This document shows, piece by piece, positions 45,460-54,099 of a stretch of 64,000 bases of DNA. Position 1 is the first letter of the stretch; the number at the start of each line of letters is the position of its first letter. Origin of the DNA: Pseudomonas tumuqii (GTDB taxonomy: Bacteria > Pseudomonadota > Gammaproteobacteria > Pseudomonadales > Pseudomonadaceae); the NCBI RefSeq assembly GCF_013184545.1, contig NZ_JAAOJA010000007.1:206734-270733 (forward strand), given 5' to 3'. The position numbers and the translations under genes were made by a program. Below the pieces are notes generated by a model. The model worked only from the letters and a program-made list of their open reading frames with translations, ran no database searches and was not told the origin of the DNA.

Positions 45460-46311
45460 TTGCAGCCGATCATCGCCAGCGTCAAGGCTTCGATGGAGAC
45501 GCTCAGCGCGGCAGCGGTTCGATCCGCTGCCGGTGCACGGGCCAATCTCAATGCCATGGAACGTCAACGTGGAGACACTGATCAGGTTGCCACCGCGATG
45601 CAGCAGATGAGCCTGTCCGCCCACGAGATCGCGCGCGACACGGTGTCTGCGTCCCTGGCCACCGACAGCATTCTCAGAACTATCGAAGACGGCACCGAGC
45701 TGATTGAGCGCACCACGGCGATCGTCGCGCGGCAGGGTGAGGAGCTGGCGGCGACCAACCAGCAGGTCGGCAGCCTGTCGCTCAAGAGCGAGCGCATAGG
45801 CGTGGTGCTCAGCTTGATCCGCGACATCGCCGAGCAGACCAACCTGCTGGCGCTCAATGCGGCCATTGAAGCGGCACGTGCAGGTGAGCAGGGGCGCGGT
45901 TTTGCCGTGGTGGCCGATGAGGTGCGCAGCCTGGCCCAGCGCACCCAGGACTCGATCCAGGAGATTCGCAGCATCATCGAGGCGCTGCAGGGCGATACCC
46001 AATCGGTGGTGCAGTCGATGGCGATCAACCAGCACCAGGTTAGCGAGACTGGACGGCTGTTCGCCGAGCTGGTCGAGTCTCTGTACGGGGTGGGCAGTGG
46101 GGTGATTGAAATTGCCCGGATGAACGGCCAGATCGCCAGCGCCGCTGAGGAGCAAAGCGCGGTGGCCGAGGAGATCAATACCGCGGTGGAGCGCATCCGG
46201 CTGGTCAGCGACGAGCTCACCGAGCATGCCCGTGCCGCGGCGGACGATACGCGGGCAGTCGGGGAGCGGGTGATGGTTCAGGGGCAGTTGCTGGCGCGGT
46301 TTCGCGCCTAG
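45460..46311 (+). pseudogene. methyl-accepting chemotaxis protein, sensor half missing
   Basis: The open frame of 283 codons covers only the cytoplasmic signalling domain: AMQQMSLSAHEIARDTVSAS, the hairpin tip [20 protein letters not shown] and the descending helix to RVMVQGQLLARFRA. Signal helix, periplasmic sensor, second membrane helix and HAMP are all absent. The only start is a TTG directly after the insertion-sequence remnant. A soluble signalling stub could be made if transcribed, but loss of function is more likely. The similar tip at 36616 belongs to an intact receptor. Confidence 0.75.
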
Positions 46312-46428
46312 GGCGATTGACCGGCCACTATCGCGGCTGCAGCCGCGATAGTGGCGTTGAGGCGCAACGTTTGGCGGCCTTGACCAGGAAAGGGAGCGCC
46401 GAGACAGGGCGGTTGCCAGTGCCCCTCG

Positions 46429-47049
46429 CTATGCCTTGTGCGCGGCCATGCCGTAGAGGATCAGCCCGGAGGTCTGGCGCACCAGCTTGCGGTGAGTCTC
46501 GAGGTCGAGCGGATCGCTGCTGGTCAGGCGCAGCATCTGCAGATGCGAGTAATCGTTGAGCAGGAACGCGGCGAGGTCGACATCCAGGTCGGCGCGCAGC
46601 TTGCCCGCGGCCTGCAGATCGCGCAGCAGTCCGGCAATCTCCCCGCGGAGGGCGTCATTCATGCGCCGATAGCTGTCGGGCAGGCCGTTGTGCCCGCCGC
46701 CAAGCACGTGCAGCAGCAGCTCGCGCCAGATTGGTGCAGGCAGCATGGCCAGGGCCTGGTCCACCAGGACCTTTTCCAGGTAGCACAGGGCATCGAGCGG
46801 GTCATCCATCTCGGCAATGTGCTCGCGTGCCTCTCTCAAGGCGCGTTCGTCGCCTTTCTGCAGCATCTCCAGCAGGATTTCCTGTTTCGAACCGAAATAC
46901 TTGAACACCGTTGGCGCGGACACGCCTGCTTCCTGGGCAATCTGCTCGATGGTGGTGTTCTGGAAGCCCTGGCGCTCGAACAGCGCCACTCCCGCCGTGC
47001 TGATGGCCTGCCGACGCATCGCTTTCTGCCGTTCCCGAAGACCGCTCAC
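46429..47049 (-). CDS. TetR-family transcriptional regulator
   Basis: The 206-residue repressor-type protein has the TetR helix-turn-helix in residues 12-58: AISTAGVALFERQGFQNTTI, then EQIAQEAGVSAPTVFKYFGS. The C-terminal ligand domain has no family I can name. It starts at GTG 47049. It is divergent from the NylB-like hydrolase gene, and a 25-bp palindrome in their spacer is its likely operator. It probably represses the hydrolase/channel/binding-protein genes until an inducer related to the hydrolase substrate is present. Confidence 0.88.
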   Translation of the reverse strand: MSGLRERQKAMRRQAISTAGVALFERQGFQNTTIEQIAQEAGVSAPTVFKYFGSKQEILLEMLQKGDERALREAREHIAEMDDPLDALCYLEKVLVDQALAMLPAPIWRELLLHVLGGGHNGLPDSYRRMNDALRGEIAGLLRDLQAAGKLRADLDVDLAAFLLNDYSHLQMLRLTSSDPLDLETHRKLVRQTSGLILYGMAAHKA

Positions 47050-47128
47050 TGCTTATCCCTGTTGGTTGCCGCCGTTGTGCGTGGAGCATAACGGCTGGCG
47101 CTTTGTAGTGAAAATATTTTATTGACTT

Positions 47129-47153
47129 AAATAATTAAGTTGGTTAATTATTT
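47129..47153. promoter_or_regulatory. perfect palindrome, probable TetR-regulator operator
   Basis: The arms AAATAATTAA and TTAATTATTT flank GTTGG, 46 bases before the hydrolase start. A -35-like TTGACT sits at 47122-47127, so binding here would cover the hydrolase promoter. The site is AT-rich in otherwise GC-rich DNA. Confidence 0.65.
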
Positions 47154-47198
47154 GGCTACATCTGCCGCGTGCAGAGCACCTGTCAGGATTGAAGCTTT

Positions 47199-48473
47199 AT
47201 GACACTCAGCCCCAATTCGCCCGCCGCCCTTCAGTTGGGCCGACACTACGCCGATGCCCACGAAGCGCTGCTCGCCGACCCGCGCCACGACACCTTCATG
47301 GCCGGCTTTCCGCCGCCCGAAGCACAGCGCGTGACTTGGCACAACTGGATGAGCCCGCCGTTCAATAAGTGGGGTTTCCGTCATCTGGGCCGCCTGCGTC
47401 CGAGCATCTCCGTCGCCGCTGGTACAGGCGCCGCAGATGTGCTGCCGCAAGCGCTCTGCGACCTTGATGGTTTCAGCTTCGAGAGCGTATGCGGGCTGTC
47501 CGTGCGCCTCGACGAGCATCTGCTGGCCAGCCACACCGATGCCTTTATCGTCCTTCACAGGGGCCAGGTGAAGTACGAGCGCTACTTCAACGGCCAGACG
47601 CAGAATGACCGTCACATCATGTTCTCGGTCACCAAATCGCTGATCGGTGTGCTGGCCGAGCAGCTGATTTGCGACGGTGTGTTGAATCCCGAGTTGTTGG
47701 CCAGCCACTACGTGCCCGAATTCGCTGGTAGTGCCTTTGCCGATGCGACCGTGCGCCAACTGCTGGATATGGCCGTGAGCATCGAATACACCGAGCGCTA
47801 CGACGATCCGGCCTCGGAGAGTTCGCAGTTCGGTTACGCCTGCGGCTTCCAGCCGGCACCCCCGGCTTACAGCCAGTACGCCTCGCTCTACCAGTACCTG
47901 CCATCGTTGCGTAAACGCGGCGAACACGGCGGTTTTTTCCACTACGTGACCGCCACCACCGAGGCCCTGGCCTGGGTGATGGAGCGCTCCAGCGGGGTGG
48001 CCTGCCCCGAGTTGCTTGCCCGCGTATGGGGGCAGATCGGTTGCCAGCGCGACGGTTACTTCATGGCCGACCCGTGGGGCCGCGGTGTCGCCGGGGCAGG
48101 TTTCAGTGCCACCGCGTGCGACATCGCGCGCTTCGGCCTGCTGCTGGCCAATCGTGGGCAGTACCAGGGTCGTGAGGTGATTGATCCGCGCGCCATCGAC
48201 GCCATCGCCCAAGGCGCTGATCCGGCGATCTACGCGGCCAACGAGGAGTTCAGCGAGTGGACCCCCGGCGCGTCATACCGCAGCCAGTGGTACGTGTTCA
48301 ACGACCATAGCCAGGCCCTGATGGCGTGCGGTATCAGCGGTCAGTACCTGTTCGTAGACCGTGATGCAGAGGTGGTGATCGTCAAGCAATCCTCGCTGCC
48401 GGAAGCCATCAGCGTTTTCGACCCTGACAACGTGCGTGCCTTGCGTGCCCTGGTCCGCCACTTCGCTGGCTGA
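47199..48473 (+). CDS. serine hydrolase of the beta-lactamase/NylB type
   Basis: The 424-residue protein has the nucleophile motif SVTK near residue 148 (HIMFSVTKSLIGVLAEQL) of class C beta-lactamase-like esterases and 6-aminohexanoate-dimer hydrolase (NylB). Other family signs are LLDMAVSIEYTERYDDP and DPWGRGVAGAGFSATACDIA. No signal peptide is seen, so it is cytoplasmic, as NylB is. It would cleave an amide or ester of an imported compound. It is divergent from a TetR gene, and an outer-membrane channel gene follows 123 bases on. A 9-bp hairpin at 48503-48527 lies in that gap. Confidence 0.78.
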   Translation: MTLSPNSPAALQLGRHYADAHEALLADPRHDTFMAGFPPPEAQRVTWHNWMSPPFNKWGFRHLGRLRPSISVAAGTGAADVLPQALCDLDGFSFESVCGLSVRLDEHLLASHTDAFIVLHRGQVKYERYFNGQTQNDRHIMFSVTKSLIGVLAEQLICDGVLNPELLASHYVPEFAGSAFADATVRQLLDMAVSIEYTERYDDPASESSQFGYACGFQPAPPAYSQYASLYQYLPSLRKRGEHGGFFHYVTATTEALAWVMERSSGVACPELLARVWGQIGCQRDGYFMADPWGRGVAGAGFSATACDIARFGLLLANRGQYQGREVIDPRAIDAIAQGADPAIYAANEEFSEWTPGASYRSQWYVFNDHSQALMACGISGQYLFVDRDAEVVIVKQSSLPEAISVFDPDNVRALRALVRHFAG

Positions 48474-48502
48474 CTAGCCGAGCCGACACAACAAGAAAAA
48501 TC

Positions 48503-48527
48503 GCTGGCAGGTCGAGTGCCTGCCAGC
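48503..48527 (+). repeat. 9-bp hairpin between hydrolase and channel genes
   Basis: The arms GCTGGCAGG and CCTGCCAGC surround a 7-base loop with no T-run. It may stabilise or attenuate the polycistronic transcript. Confidence 0.5.
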
Positions 48528-48596
48528 CCTGCGCCGGCGACGGTTGTCGCCCTACAACTGCCCTGTAACACAACAACAATCATCCAGGAGCACCCC

Positions 48597-49922
48597 ATGA
48601 TTCGAGCACGTTTTACCCCCTCATTGCTCATAGCGTTAGCCTTGGGCAGTCCGCATGCCCTGGCTGGCTATACCTTCCAGGAAGGCGAGCTCTCCGGCGA
48701 GGTTAACCTCACGGCTGGTGGTGCTTACATCTCAACGCGCAACGTTAACTTCGGCGTTGGCCGGATCGACATGCGCAACGGTGAGAACACCGGCACCCGC
48801 GCCGACTGGCAGGAGGCCTATGTCAAGCCCGCGGTCAAGTTCAACTATGCGCTGAACCCGGACTTCGACCTGCTCGCCAGCGGCTCGGTGGTGGCAGCTA
48901 GCACCTTCGGCGACGGCGATGCCGGCGGCTTCACCCGCAGTTCCGACGGCCGCGTATTGGTAGAAGAGGCTTATGCGGGCTTCCGTGCTGGCGAGTGGCG
49001 CTTCACCGCCGGCCGCCAGGATTACATGATTGGTAGTGGCTTTATCGTCATGGACGGCAACCTCGACTTCCTTGACGATGGTGCCTTCTGGCTGGCCCCG
49101 CGTACCGCGTTTCGTGACTCCGCCGTGCTCGCCTGGGGGCGCGACGCCCTGTCCGTGCAGGCCTTCAGCCTGCGCACCGACGATCACTTGGGTGACTATC
49201 GTATGACCGGTGTGAACCTGGACTACGAGTTGCCTGATGTTGCGACCCTGGGCGCAATGGCGATGAAACTCGATTCCGATGAGCGCTCCGCCAATGCCGG
49301 TATGCCGCGTGAAGGCATGGAGGTTTACAACCTGCGAGCGCTCAACGCCAAGCTGCCTGGTCTGCCCAATCTGACCCTCAACGCCGAATATGCAGTGCAG
49401 GGCGGCGAGGGCGACGGGGTCGAGTACGACGCCAGTGCCTGGTACGCCAAGGCCGAATATGCTTTCTCCGACCTGCCCCTGCAGCCGGTGCTCGGTTATC
49501 GCTATGCCTACTTCTCCGGTGACGAAAACTTGGGCGACAACAAGCGCGAGGCCTGGGATGCGCTGAGCAAGGGCTTTGTCGACTGGGGCACCTGGCTGGT
49601 CGGCGATGTGGTCGGCAACTACCTGCTGAACAACAGCAATGAGACCGTACACACCTGGTCATTGAAAACCCAACTCCACCCCACGTTGACCCTGGGTGCC
49701 ATGCACCACCAGTTCTCCCTAGACGAGAAGAACTTTTTTGGTGCCCCGGTTAATGACCGCCGGTTTGCCGACGAGAGCGTGATTTACCTCGACTGGGCCG
49801 CGACGCCGAGCCTGTTCACCTCGATTTCCTACAACTGGGTACAGCCGAAAGCGGCGGCCAAGCAACTGCTGGCTGACAAGGATTTCTCCGCTGTTGAAAT
49901 GTATTTCACCTACCGTTACTGA
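48597..49922 (+). CDS. outer-membrane channel, AlgE-like (alginate-export fold)
   Basis: The 441-residue protein has a signal peptide (MIRARFTPSLLIALALGSPH, cleavage after ALA) and a barrel in the style of the alginate-export family: LSGEVNLTAGGAYISTRNV at the start, FRAGEWRFTAGRQDYMIGSG in the middle, and a last strand AVEMYFTYRY with terminal aromatic residue. It is an outer-membrane channel for an uptake substrate. No other alginate genes are near, so alginate export is unlikely. CCAGGAGCACC precedes ATG 48597. The polyamine-type binding protein gene follows 41 bases later. Confidence 0.75.
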   Translation: MIRARFTPSLLIALALGSPHALAGYTFQEGELSGEVNLTAGGAYISTRNVNFGVGRIDMRNGENTGTRADWQEAYVKPAVKFNYALNPDFDLLASGSVVAASTFGDGDAGGFTRSSDGRVLVEEAYAGFRAGEWRFTAGRQDYMIGSGFIVMDGNLDFLDDGAFWLAPRTAFRDSAVLAWGRDALSVQAFSLRTDDHLGDYRMTGVNLDYELPDVATLGAMAMKLDSDERSANAGMPREGMEVYNLRALNAKLPGLPNLTLNAEYAVQGGEGDGVEYDASAWYAKAEYAFSDLPLQPVLGYRYAYFSGDENLGDNKREAWDALSKGFVDWGTWLVGDVVGNYLLNNSNETVHTWSLKTQLHPTLTLGAMHHQFSLDEKNFFGAPVNDRRFADESVIYLDWAATPSLFTSISYNWVQPKAAAKQLLADKDFSAVEMYFTYRY

Positions 49923-49963
49923 CATGTGTGCACCAGTAGCAACTGGTGCCCTAGGAGCCCAAG

Positions 49964-51064
49964 ATGAATTCTTTCGTGCGTAGCATGACGGTCGCGTTCG
50001 CCGTCACCCTGATGAGTAGCCCGGTGTTCGCTGAACAACGGACCGTGCGGATTTACAATTGGCTGGAGTACCTGCCTAGCGAGATCCTCAAGGATTTCGA
50101 GGCTGAAACCGGTATTCGCCCGATTTACGATGTGTTTGACAGTATTGAAATGCTCGAGTCCAAATTACTAACAGGTAATTCGGGTTATGACGTGGTGTTT
50201 CCCAGTACTGCTAACTTGGGTAAGTTTATCCAGGCCGGTACCTTTGAGCCGCTGGACCGCAGCAAGCTGAAGAACTGGCCGCATCTGGATGAGCCCTTCA
50301 TGGCCGAACTGGCCACCACAGGCGACCCGGGCAACCAGTACGCGGTGCCCTACATGTGGGGCACCACGCTGATCGGCTACAACGTCGACATGGTGCGCAA
50401 GGCCCTTGGCCCGGACGTCAAGCTCGACAGCTGGGACCTGATTTTCAAGGAGGAAAACATCTCAAAACTGGCCAAGTGTGGCGTGGGCTTCATTGACGCA
50501 GCTAACGAGATTCTGCCCATCGCGCTGCATTACCTGGGGTTGCCGTCGCACTCCACCGATGCAGCCGATTATCGCCAGGCCCAGGAACTGATGCTGACGA
50601 TTCGTCCGTACGTCAACTACTTCAACTCCTCGCGCTACGGCATGGACCTGGCCAATGGCGAGATCTGTGTGGGCATCGGCTGGTCGGGTGGAGTGGCCCT
50701 GGCAACCCGTCTGGCCGATGCGGCCGGTAAGGGCGTCAAGGTCGATATGATCCTGCCCAAGGAGGGTGCGCCGGTGTGGTCGGATGTGATGGCGATTCCC
50801 AAAGGCGCAGTCAATCGTGATGAAGCGCACGCGTTTCTCGACTACATGATGCGCCCAGAAGTGATCGCCAAGGCCAGCAATGCCATCGGTTACCCAAATG
50901 CCAACAAAGACGCCACGGCCCTGGTCGATGCCAGCGTGCGCGACAATCCGAACATGTATGTACCAGCAGACAAGCTAGCGTCGCTGTTCGTGCTCAAGTC
51001 GCTGCCGCAGAAGGTTGAGCGCATGCGCCTGCGCACCTGGAACAGTATCCGCACGGGTAAGTGA
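49964..51064 (+). CDS. polyamine-type ABC binding protein (PotF/SpuD-like), orphan
   Basis: The 366-residue periplasmic protein has a signal peptide (MNSFVRSMTVAFAVTLMSSP, cleavage after VFA) and the PotF-family start VRIYNWLEYLPSEILKDFEA, then YDVVFPSTANLGKFIQAGTF and YMWGTTLIGYNVDM. The YNW-x-x-Y motif binds polyamines in PotF and SpuD/E; here it is YNWLEYL. No Pot permease or ATPase genes are nearby, so it needs partners encoded elsewhere or serves another importer. It forms a unit with the hydrolase and the channel and ends at a terminator. Confidence 0.85.
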   Translation: MNSFVRSMTVAFAVTLMSSPVFAEQRTVRIYNWLEYLPSEILKDFEAETGIRPIYDVFDSIEMLESKLLTGNSGYDVVFPSTANLGKFIQAGTFEPLDRSKLKNWPHLDEPFMAELATTGDPGNQYAVPYMWGTTLIGYNVDMVRKALGPDVKLDSWDLIFKEENISKLAKCGVGFIDAANEILPIALHYLGLPSHSTDAADYRQAQELMLTIRPYVNYFNSSRYGMDLANGEICVGIGWSGGVALATRLADAAGKGVKVDMILPKEGAPVWSDVMAIPKGAVNRDEAHAFLDYMMRPEVIAKASNAIGYPNANKDATALVDASVRDNPNMYVPADKLASLFVLKSLPQKVERMRLRTWNSIRTGK

Positions 51065-51071
51065 TCCTGCC

Positions 51072-51099
51072 AGGCCCGGCCGCAATGGCCGGGCCTTCC
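51072..51099 (+). terminator. terminator after the PotF-like gene
   Basis: The stem AGGCCCGGCC-GCAAT-GGCCGGGCCT is followed by TCC rather than a long T-run. It sits 8 bases after the stop codon. Confidence 0.7.
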
Positions 51100-51600
51100 A
51101 TTGATGCGCCAGGTTTGGCGCGTTGCGCGTAAGTGCAATCAGTTTGGCTGTGCTGGTCAAACTGGTGACTTGGCGGCTCAGAACAAACTCGCTGATGCTG
51201 TCTGTCCGTAGGCAGGAACCGCCGTATATGGAACCGTGTATACGCTGGTTGAGAGGTTAGCGGGGTGGTCCCGCCTCCTGCTCGATCCTGCGGGCGAAAT
51301 CTCCCACTCTTCATGTGCGCCACCGCCTCGGCAGTCAAGGCTGTCCGCGCACGGGGCGAGTGCAAGCGTGGTGCCCCCCGGCGTTACGTTGGGTAACTGT
51401 GCGCACCGTTTCCTTCTCATGCATGCCCTGATTTGTGGCGCTCCCGCCCACGTTACAACATGTCGACGTCGTGCAATTGCTCTTTCTTCCAATAAATAGC
51501 TAGTAAAAACAAGTACTTGATTAATTTTTGAGCGAGTTTGGCACGCTCTCTGCTTTAATTTGGATAATTGGATACAAAAATACATAGAGGCAATCGATAC
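51100..51600. other. 501-base spacer before the GntR gene
   Basis: No gene is supported. The first two thirds are featureless GC-rich DNA. The last 130 bases turn AT-rich and contain the sigma-54-like promoter and the leader of the GntR gene. Confidence 0.5.
51539..51554 (+). promoter_or_regulatory. possible sigma-54 promoter of the GntR gene
   Basis: TGGCACGCTCTCTGCT carries the -24 element TGGCAC and a -12-like CTGCT with the required GG-N10-GC spacing. It ends 46 bases before ATG 51601. Confidence 0.4.
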
Positions 51601-52269
51601 ATGCGAATCATCCCCGCCTACGCCGAACGCGCGCCCATGACAGCCGAAGAAGAGGCCTACAACTATCTGCTCGATGCCATCTGCAAGGGCCAGTACTGCA
51701 CGGGTGACCGGTTGATCGCCGAAGACATCGCCAAAGACGTCGGTATGAGCCGCATGCCGGTGCGTGAGGCGTTTCGTCGCCTGGCCGCTGAAGGTTTGGT
51801 GACCCTGCGGCCCAACCGCGGTGCCATTGTCAGCGGCCTGAACATCGACGAGATGCACGAGGTGTTCGAGATGCGCAGTGCGCTGGAAGGGCTGGCCATC
51901 CGCGTCGCCGTGCCGAAGATCACCCCCCGCCACCTGAACCTGCTCGAACGCCTGCTCGATGACATGGACGACTTCCGCGATGACAGCGCCGAGTGGGTCA
52001 GCCGTCACCGGGCCTTTCATGAATACCTCTGCAGCCTCAGTGGTCGGCCCCGGCTGATGCGCCAGATCACTGCGCTCTACTCGGTGATAGAACCGCACAT
52101 GCGTTTATGGCTGCAGCATGCCGAAAAACCCCTGAGCGCACGCCAGGAACACACCGTGATTCTTGATGCCCTGCGCGCCGGCGATGCCGCTGTGGCCGAG
52201 CGCGTCGTGCGTGAGCACATTGAAGGCACCGTTACGGAGTTGGTGCGTTTCCTTGAAACGGGCGCCTGA
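51601..52269 (+). CDS. GntR-family regulator (FCD subfamily)
   Basis: The 222-residue regulator has a winged helix (about residues 15-75: RLIAEDIAKDVGMSRMPVRE, AFRRLAAEGLVTLRPNRGA) and an all-helical FCD effector domain with EMRSALEGLAIRVAV and RHRAFHEYLCSLSGRPRLMR, whose histidines bind a metal in this family. ATG 51601 is preferred over TTG 51568, since AGAGG is suitably placed. It directly precedes the amino-acid ABC importer genes and the gamma-glutamyltransferase, which it probably regulates in answer to an amino or carboxylic acid. Confidence 0.87.
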   Translation: MRIIPAYAERAPMTAEEEAYNYLLDAICKGQYCTGDRLIAEDIAKDVGMSRMPVREAFRRLAAEGLVTLRPNRGAIVSGLNIDEMHEVFEMRSALEGLAIRVAVPKITPRHLNLLERLLDDMDDFRDDSAEWVSRHRAFHEYLCSLSGRPRLMRQITALYSVIEPHMRLWLQHAEKPLSARQEHTVILDALRAGDAAVAERVVREHIEGTVTELVRFLETGA

Positions 52270-52333
52270 CCCGTCTGCTGTTGCTGTGTCGATTCGAGTA
52301 CTGCCCGTCCCTGAACGCAACCGGAGTTTCGTC

Positions 52334-53140
52334 ATGTCTTATTACAGGAACACGCTCGCCGCTTTCGCCCTTGGTCTCGTCGTGCCGGCCGCCCTGGCCA
52401 CTCCCACATTACCCGAACGCCTGCACAACGCTGAGAAGCTGACCTACTGTTCGGGCTTGGACTCGCCACCGCTGGTGTTCTTCGATGCCAAGCAGAAGCC
52501 CACTGGCCTGGCCGTCGAACTGGGCAACCTGATCGCCGAAAAACTGGGCAATAAGCGTGTGGAATGGCGTGTGGTGCCCTTTTCCGGGATGCTCCCGGCG
52601 CTGTTGGCCAGCCAGTGCGACATGATCGTCGATCAGCTGTTCGACAAGCCCGAGCGGCGTGAAGTGATCGACATCGTCAACTACATGTACTCCAGCCAAT
52701 CGGTGGTGGTGCCCAAGGGGAACCCTAAAGGGGTGAAGTCGTTGTCTGACTTAGCAGGGCTGAAGGTCGCAGTACTCAACGGCTCGACCATCAAGACCCT
52801 GCTCGATGCCGAGAACGACAAGCTGGCCGAGGCCGGCAAGCCGCCGATGAAGCTGGGGGTCTACAACACCGACACCGATGCTTTCCAGGCATTGCGCATC
52901 GGCCAGGCCGACGCTTATGGCACCACCGTGGAAACCGCCGGCTACTACCAGAGCATGGCGCCGGATCTGTTCCAGGAAGGGGTTCCGGCGTTCAGCCGCA
53001 TCCTGACCGGCATCGGCATCCGCAAGGACGACCCCGAGCTCAGCGTTGCTGTGGCTCAGGTGCTGCAAGGCCTGCGTGACGACGGCACCTACCTGGCCCT
53101 GCTGCGCAAGTGGCATGTCGAAAGCGACAAGCTGGACTGA
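52334..53140 (+). CDS. amino-acid ABC transporter binding protein
   Basis: The 268-residue SBP_bac_3-type protein has a signal peptide (MSYYRNTLAAFALGLVVPAA, cleavage after ALA) and the two-lobe fold with KLTYCSGLDSPPLVFFDAKQ, GLAVELGNLIAEKLGNKR and CDMIVDQLFDKPERREVIDI. CGGAG precedes ATG 52334. The matching permease and ATPase genes follow, but a MITE-like element of 165 bases starts 7 bases after its stop and separates them. The ligand is an amino acid or derivative and may be a gamma-glutamyl compound, given the later gene. Confidence 0.86.
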   Translation: MSYYRNTLAAFALGLVVPAALATPTLPERLHNAEKLTYCSGLDSPPLVFFDAKQKPTGLAVELGNLIAEKLGNKRVEWRVVPFSGMLPALLASQCDMIVDQLFDKPERREVIDIVNYMYSSQSVVVPKGNPKGVKSLSDLAGLKVAVLNGSTIKTLLDAENDKLAEAGKPPMKLGVYNTDTDAFQALRIGQADAYGTTVETAGYYQSMAPDLFQEGVPAFSRILTGIGIRKDDPELSVAVAQVLQGLRDDGTYLALLRKWHVESDKLD

Positions 53141-53146
53141 GAGCGC

Positions 53147-53311
53147 GTGAAAACTCTCGCCTACTGCGGCCGTCTGCAAACGCCTGCGGTGGTGTTGCTC
53201 CAGGTGAAAAGTGGGGGGCATTCAGCTCACTGAACTCCCCCCACTTTTTAAGCAACGCGCCTTGCCGCGAACACTTGGATGCGACTTCGCGTCGGCTCTC
53301 GATATTTTCAC
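53147..53311 (+). mobile_element. MITE-like element, left copy
   Basis: This 165-base unit starts GTGAAAACTCTCGCCTAC and ends CGATATTTTCAC. Its inverted, diverged partner is at 57575-57750. The ends form short terminal inverted repeats (GTGAAAA / TTTTCAC). It encodes no protein. It lies between the binding-protein gene and its permease gene. Confidence 0.7.
53207..53249 (+). terminator. hairpin with T-run inside the left MITE-like element
   Basis: The arms AAAAGTGGGGGG and CCCCCCACTTTT frame an 18-base loop, with TTTTT at the end on the plus strand. It is able to end or attenuate transcription between the binding-protein gene and the permease gene. Confidence 0.6.
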
Positions 53312-53330
53312 AGCCCCTGAGGCCTGAACG

Positions 53331-54098
53331 ATGAATTTCAGTTGGGATATCTTCTGGCAATACCTGCTGCAACCCAGTGACGTATACCTCTATGGCCTGT
53401 GGCTCACCTGTGTGATCAGCGTACTGTCCATGGCGTTGGGCTGCGCACTCGGGCTAGTCGCGGCGCTGATGCGCCTGTCGAGCAATCCGCTGCTGCAGTA
53501 CCCGGTGCGATTCTATGTATGGCTGATGCGTGGCACGCCGCTGCTGGTGCAGATCGTCTTTCTATACACCGCACTGGCCGCTGGCGGCATCTTCCGCTTC
53601 GAGGATCTTGACCTGGGCTGGTTCATTCTGCCAGGCAACATCCAGGCGGCAATCATCGCCCTGGGTCTCAACGAAGGGGCCTACATGGCCGAGATCATCC
53701 GCGCGGGTATCGGTGCGGTGGATAAGGGGCAGTACGAGGCGTCGCGCTCACTGGGCATGACGTTCGGCAAGCTGATGCGTCGCATCGTCCTGCCGCAGGC
53801 TTTTCGGGTGATCGTTCCGCCGATCGGCAACGAGTTCAACGTGATGCTGAAGAACACCACCCTGGTCAGTGTCATTGGCGTGCAGGAGTTGTTGCTGAGC
53901 ACGCAGATGGTCACCTCGGCAACCTTCCGGGTCTTCGAGCTGTACCTGGTAGTGGCCATCTATTTCTTGCTGCTGACCACTCTCTGGGGCTTTTTCCAGC
54001 GCTGGCTCGAGATCCGATTCAGCCAGTCGGAGCAGCATGCACCGGCCAGCAGCCGGATGTTCGGTCGGCAGGCCATGAAGTTGCTGAGGGGGCGTTGA
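53331..54098 (+). CDS. amino-acid ABC transporter permease (HisM/GlnP type)
   Basis: The 255-residue inner-membrane protein has about five helices, including [20 protein letters not shown]. It also has the family phrase [20 protein letters not shown] and the ATPase-docking loop [21 protein letters not shown] single permease suggests a homodimeric channel. Its start lies 19 bases after the MITE-like element, and the ATPase gene starts one base after its stop. It works with the binding protein at 52334. Confidence 0.9.
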   Translation: MNFSWDIFWQYLLQPSDVYLYGLWLTCVISVLSMALGCALGLVAALMRLSSNPLLQYPVRFYVWLMRGTPLLVQIVFLYTALAAGGIFRFEDLDLGWFILPGNIQAAIIALGLNEGAYMAEIIRAGIGAVDKGQYEASRSLGMTFGKLMRRIVLPQAFRVIVPPIGNEFNVMLKNTTLVSVIGVQELLLSTQMVTSATFRVFELYLVVAIYFLLLTTLWGFFQRWLEIRFSQSEQHAPASSRMFGRQAMKLLRGR

Positions 54099-54099
54099 G

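Noticed and set aside
48597..49922. Alginate export protein AlgE
   Set aside because: The barrel belongs to that family, but no alginate biosynthesis genes are present and the neighbours are uptake and hydrolysis genes.
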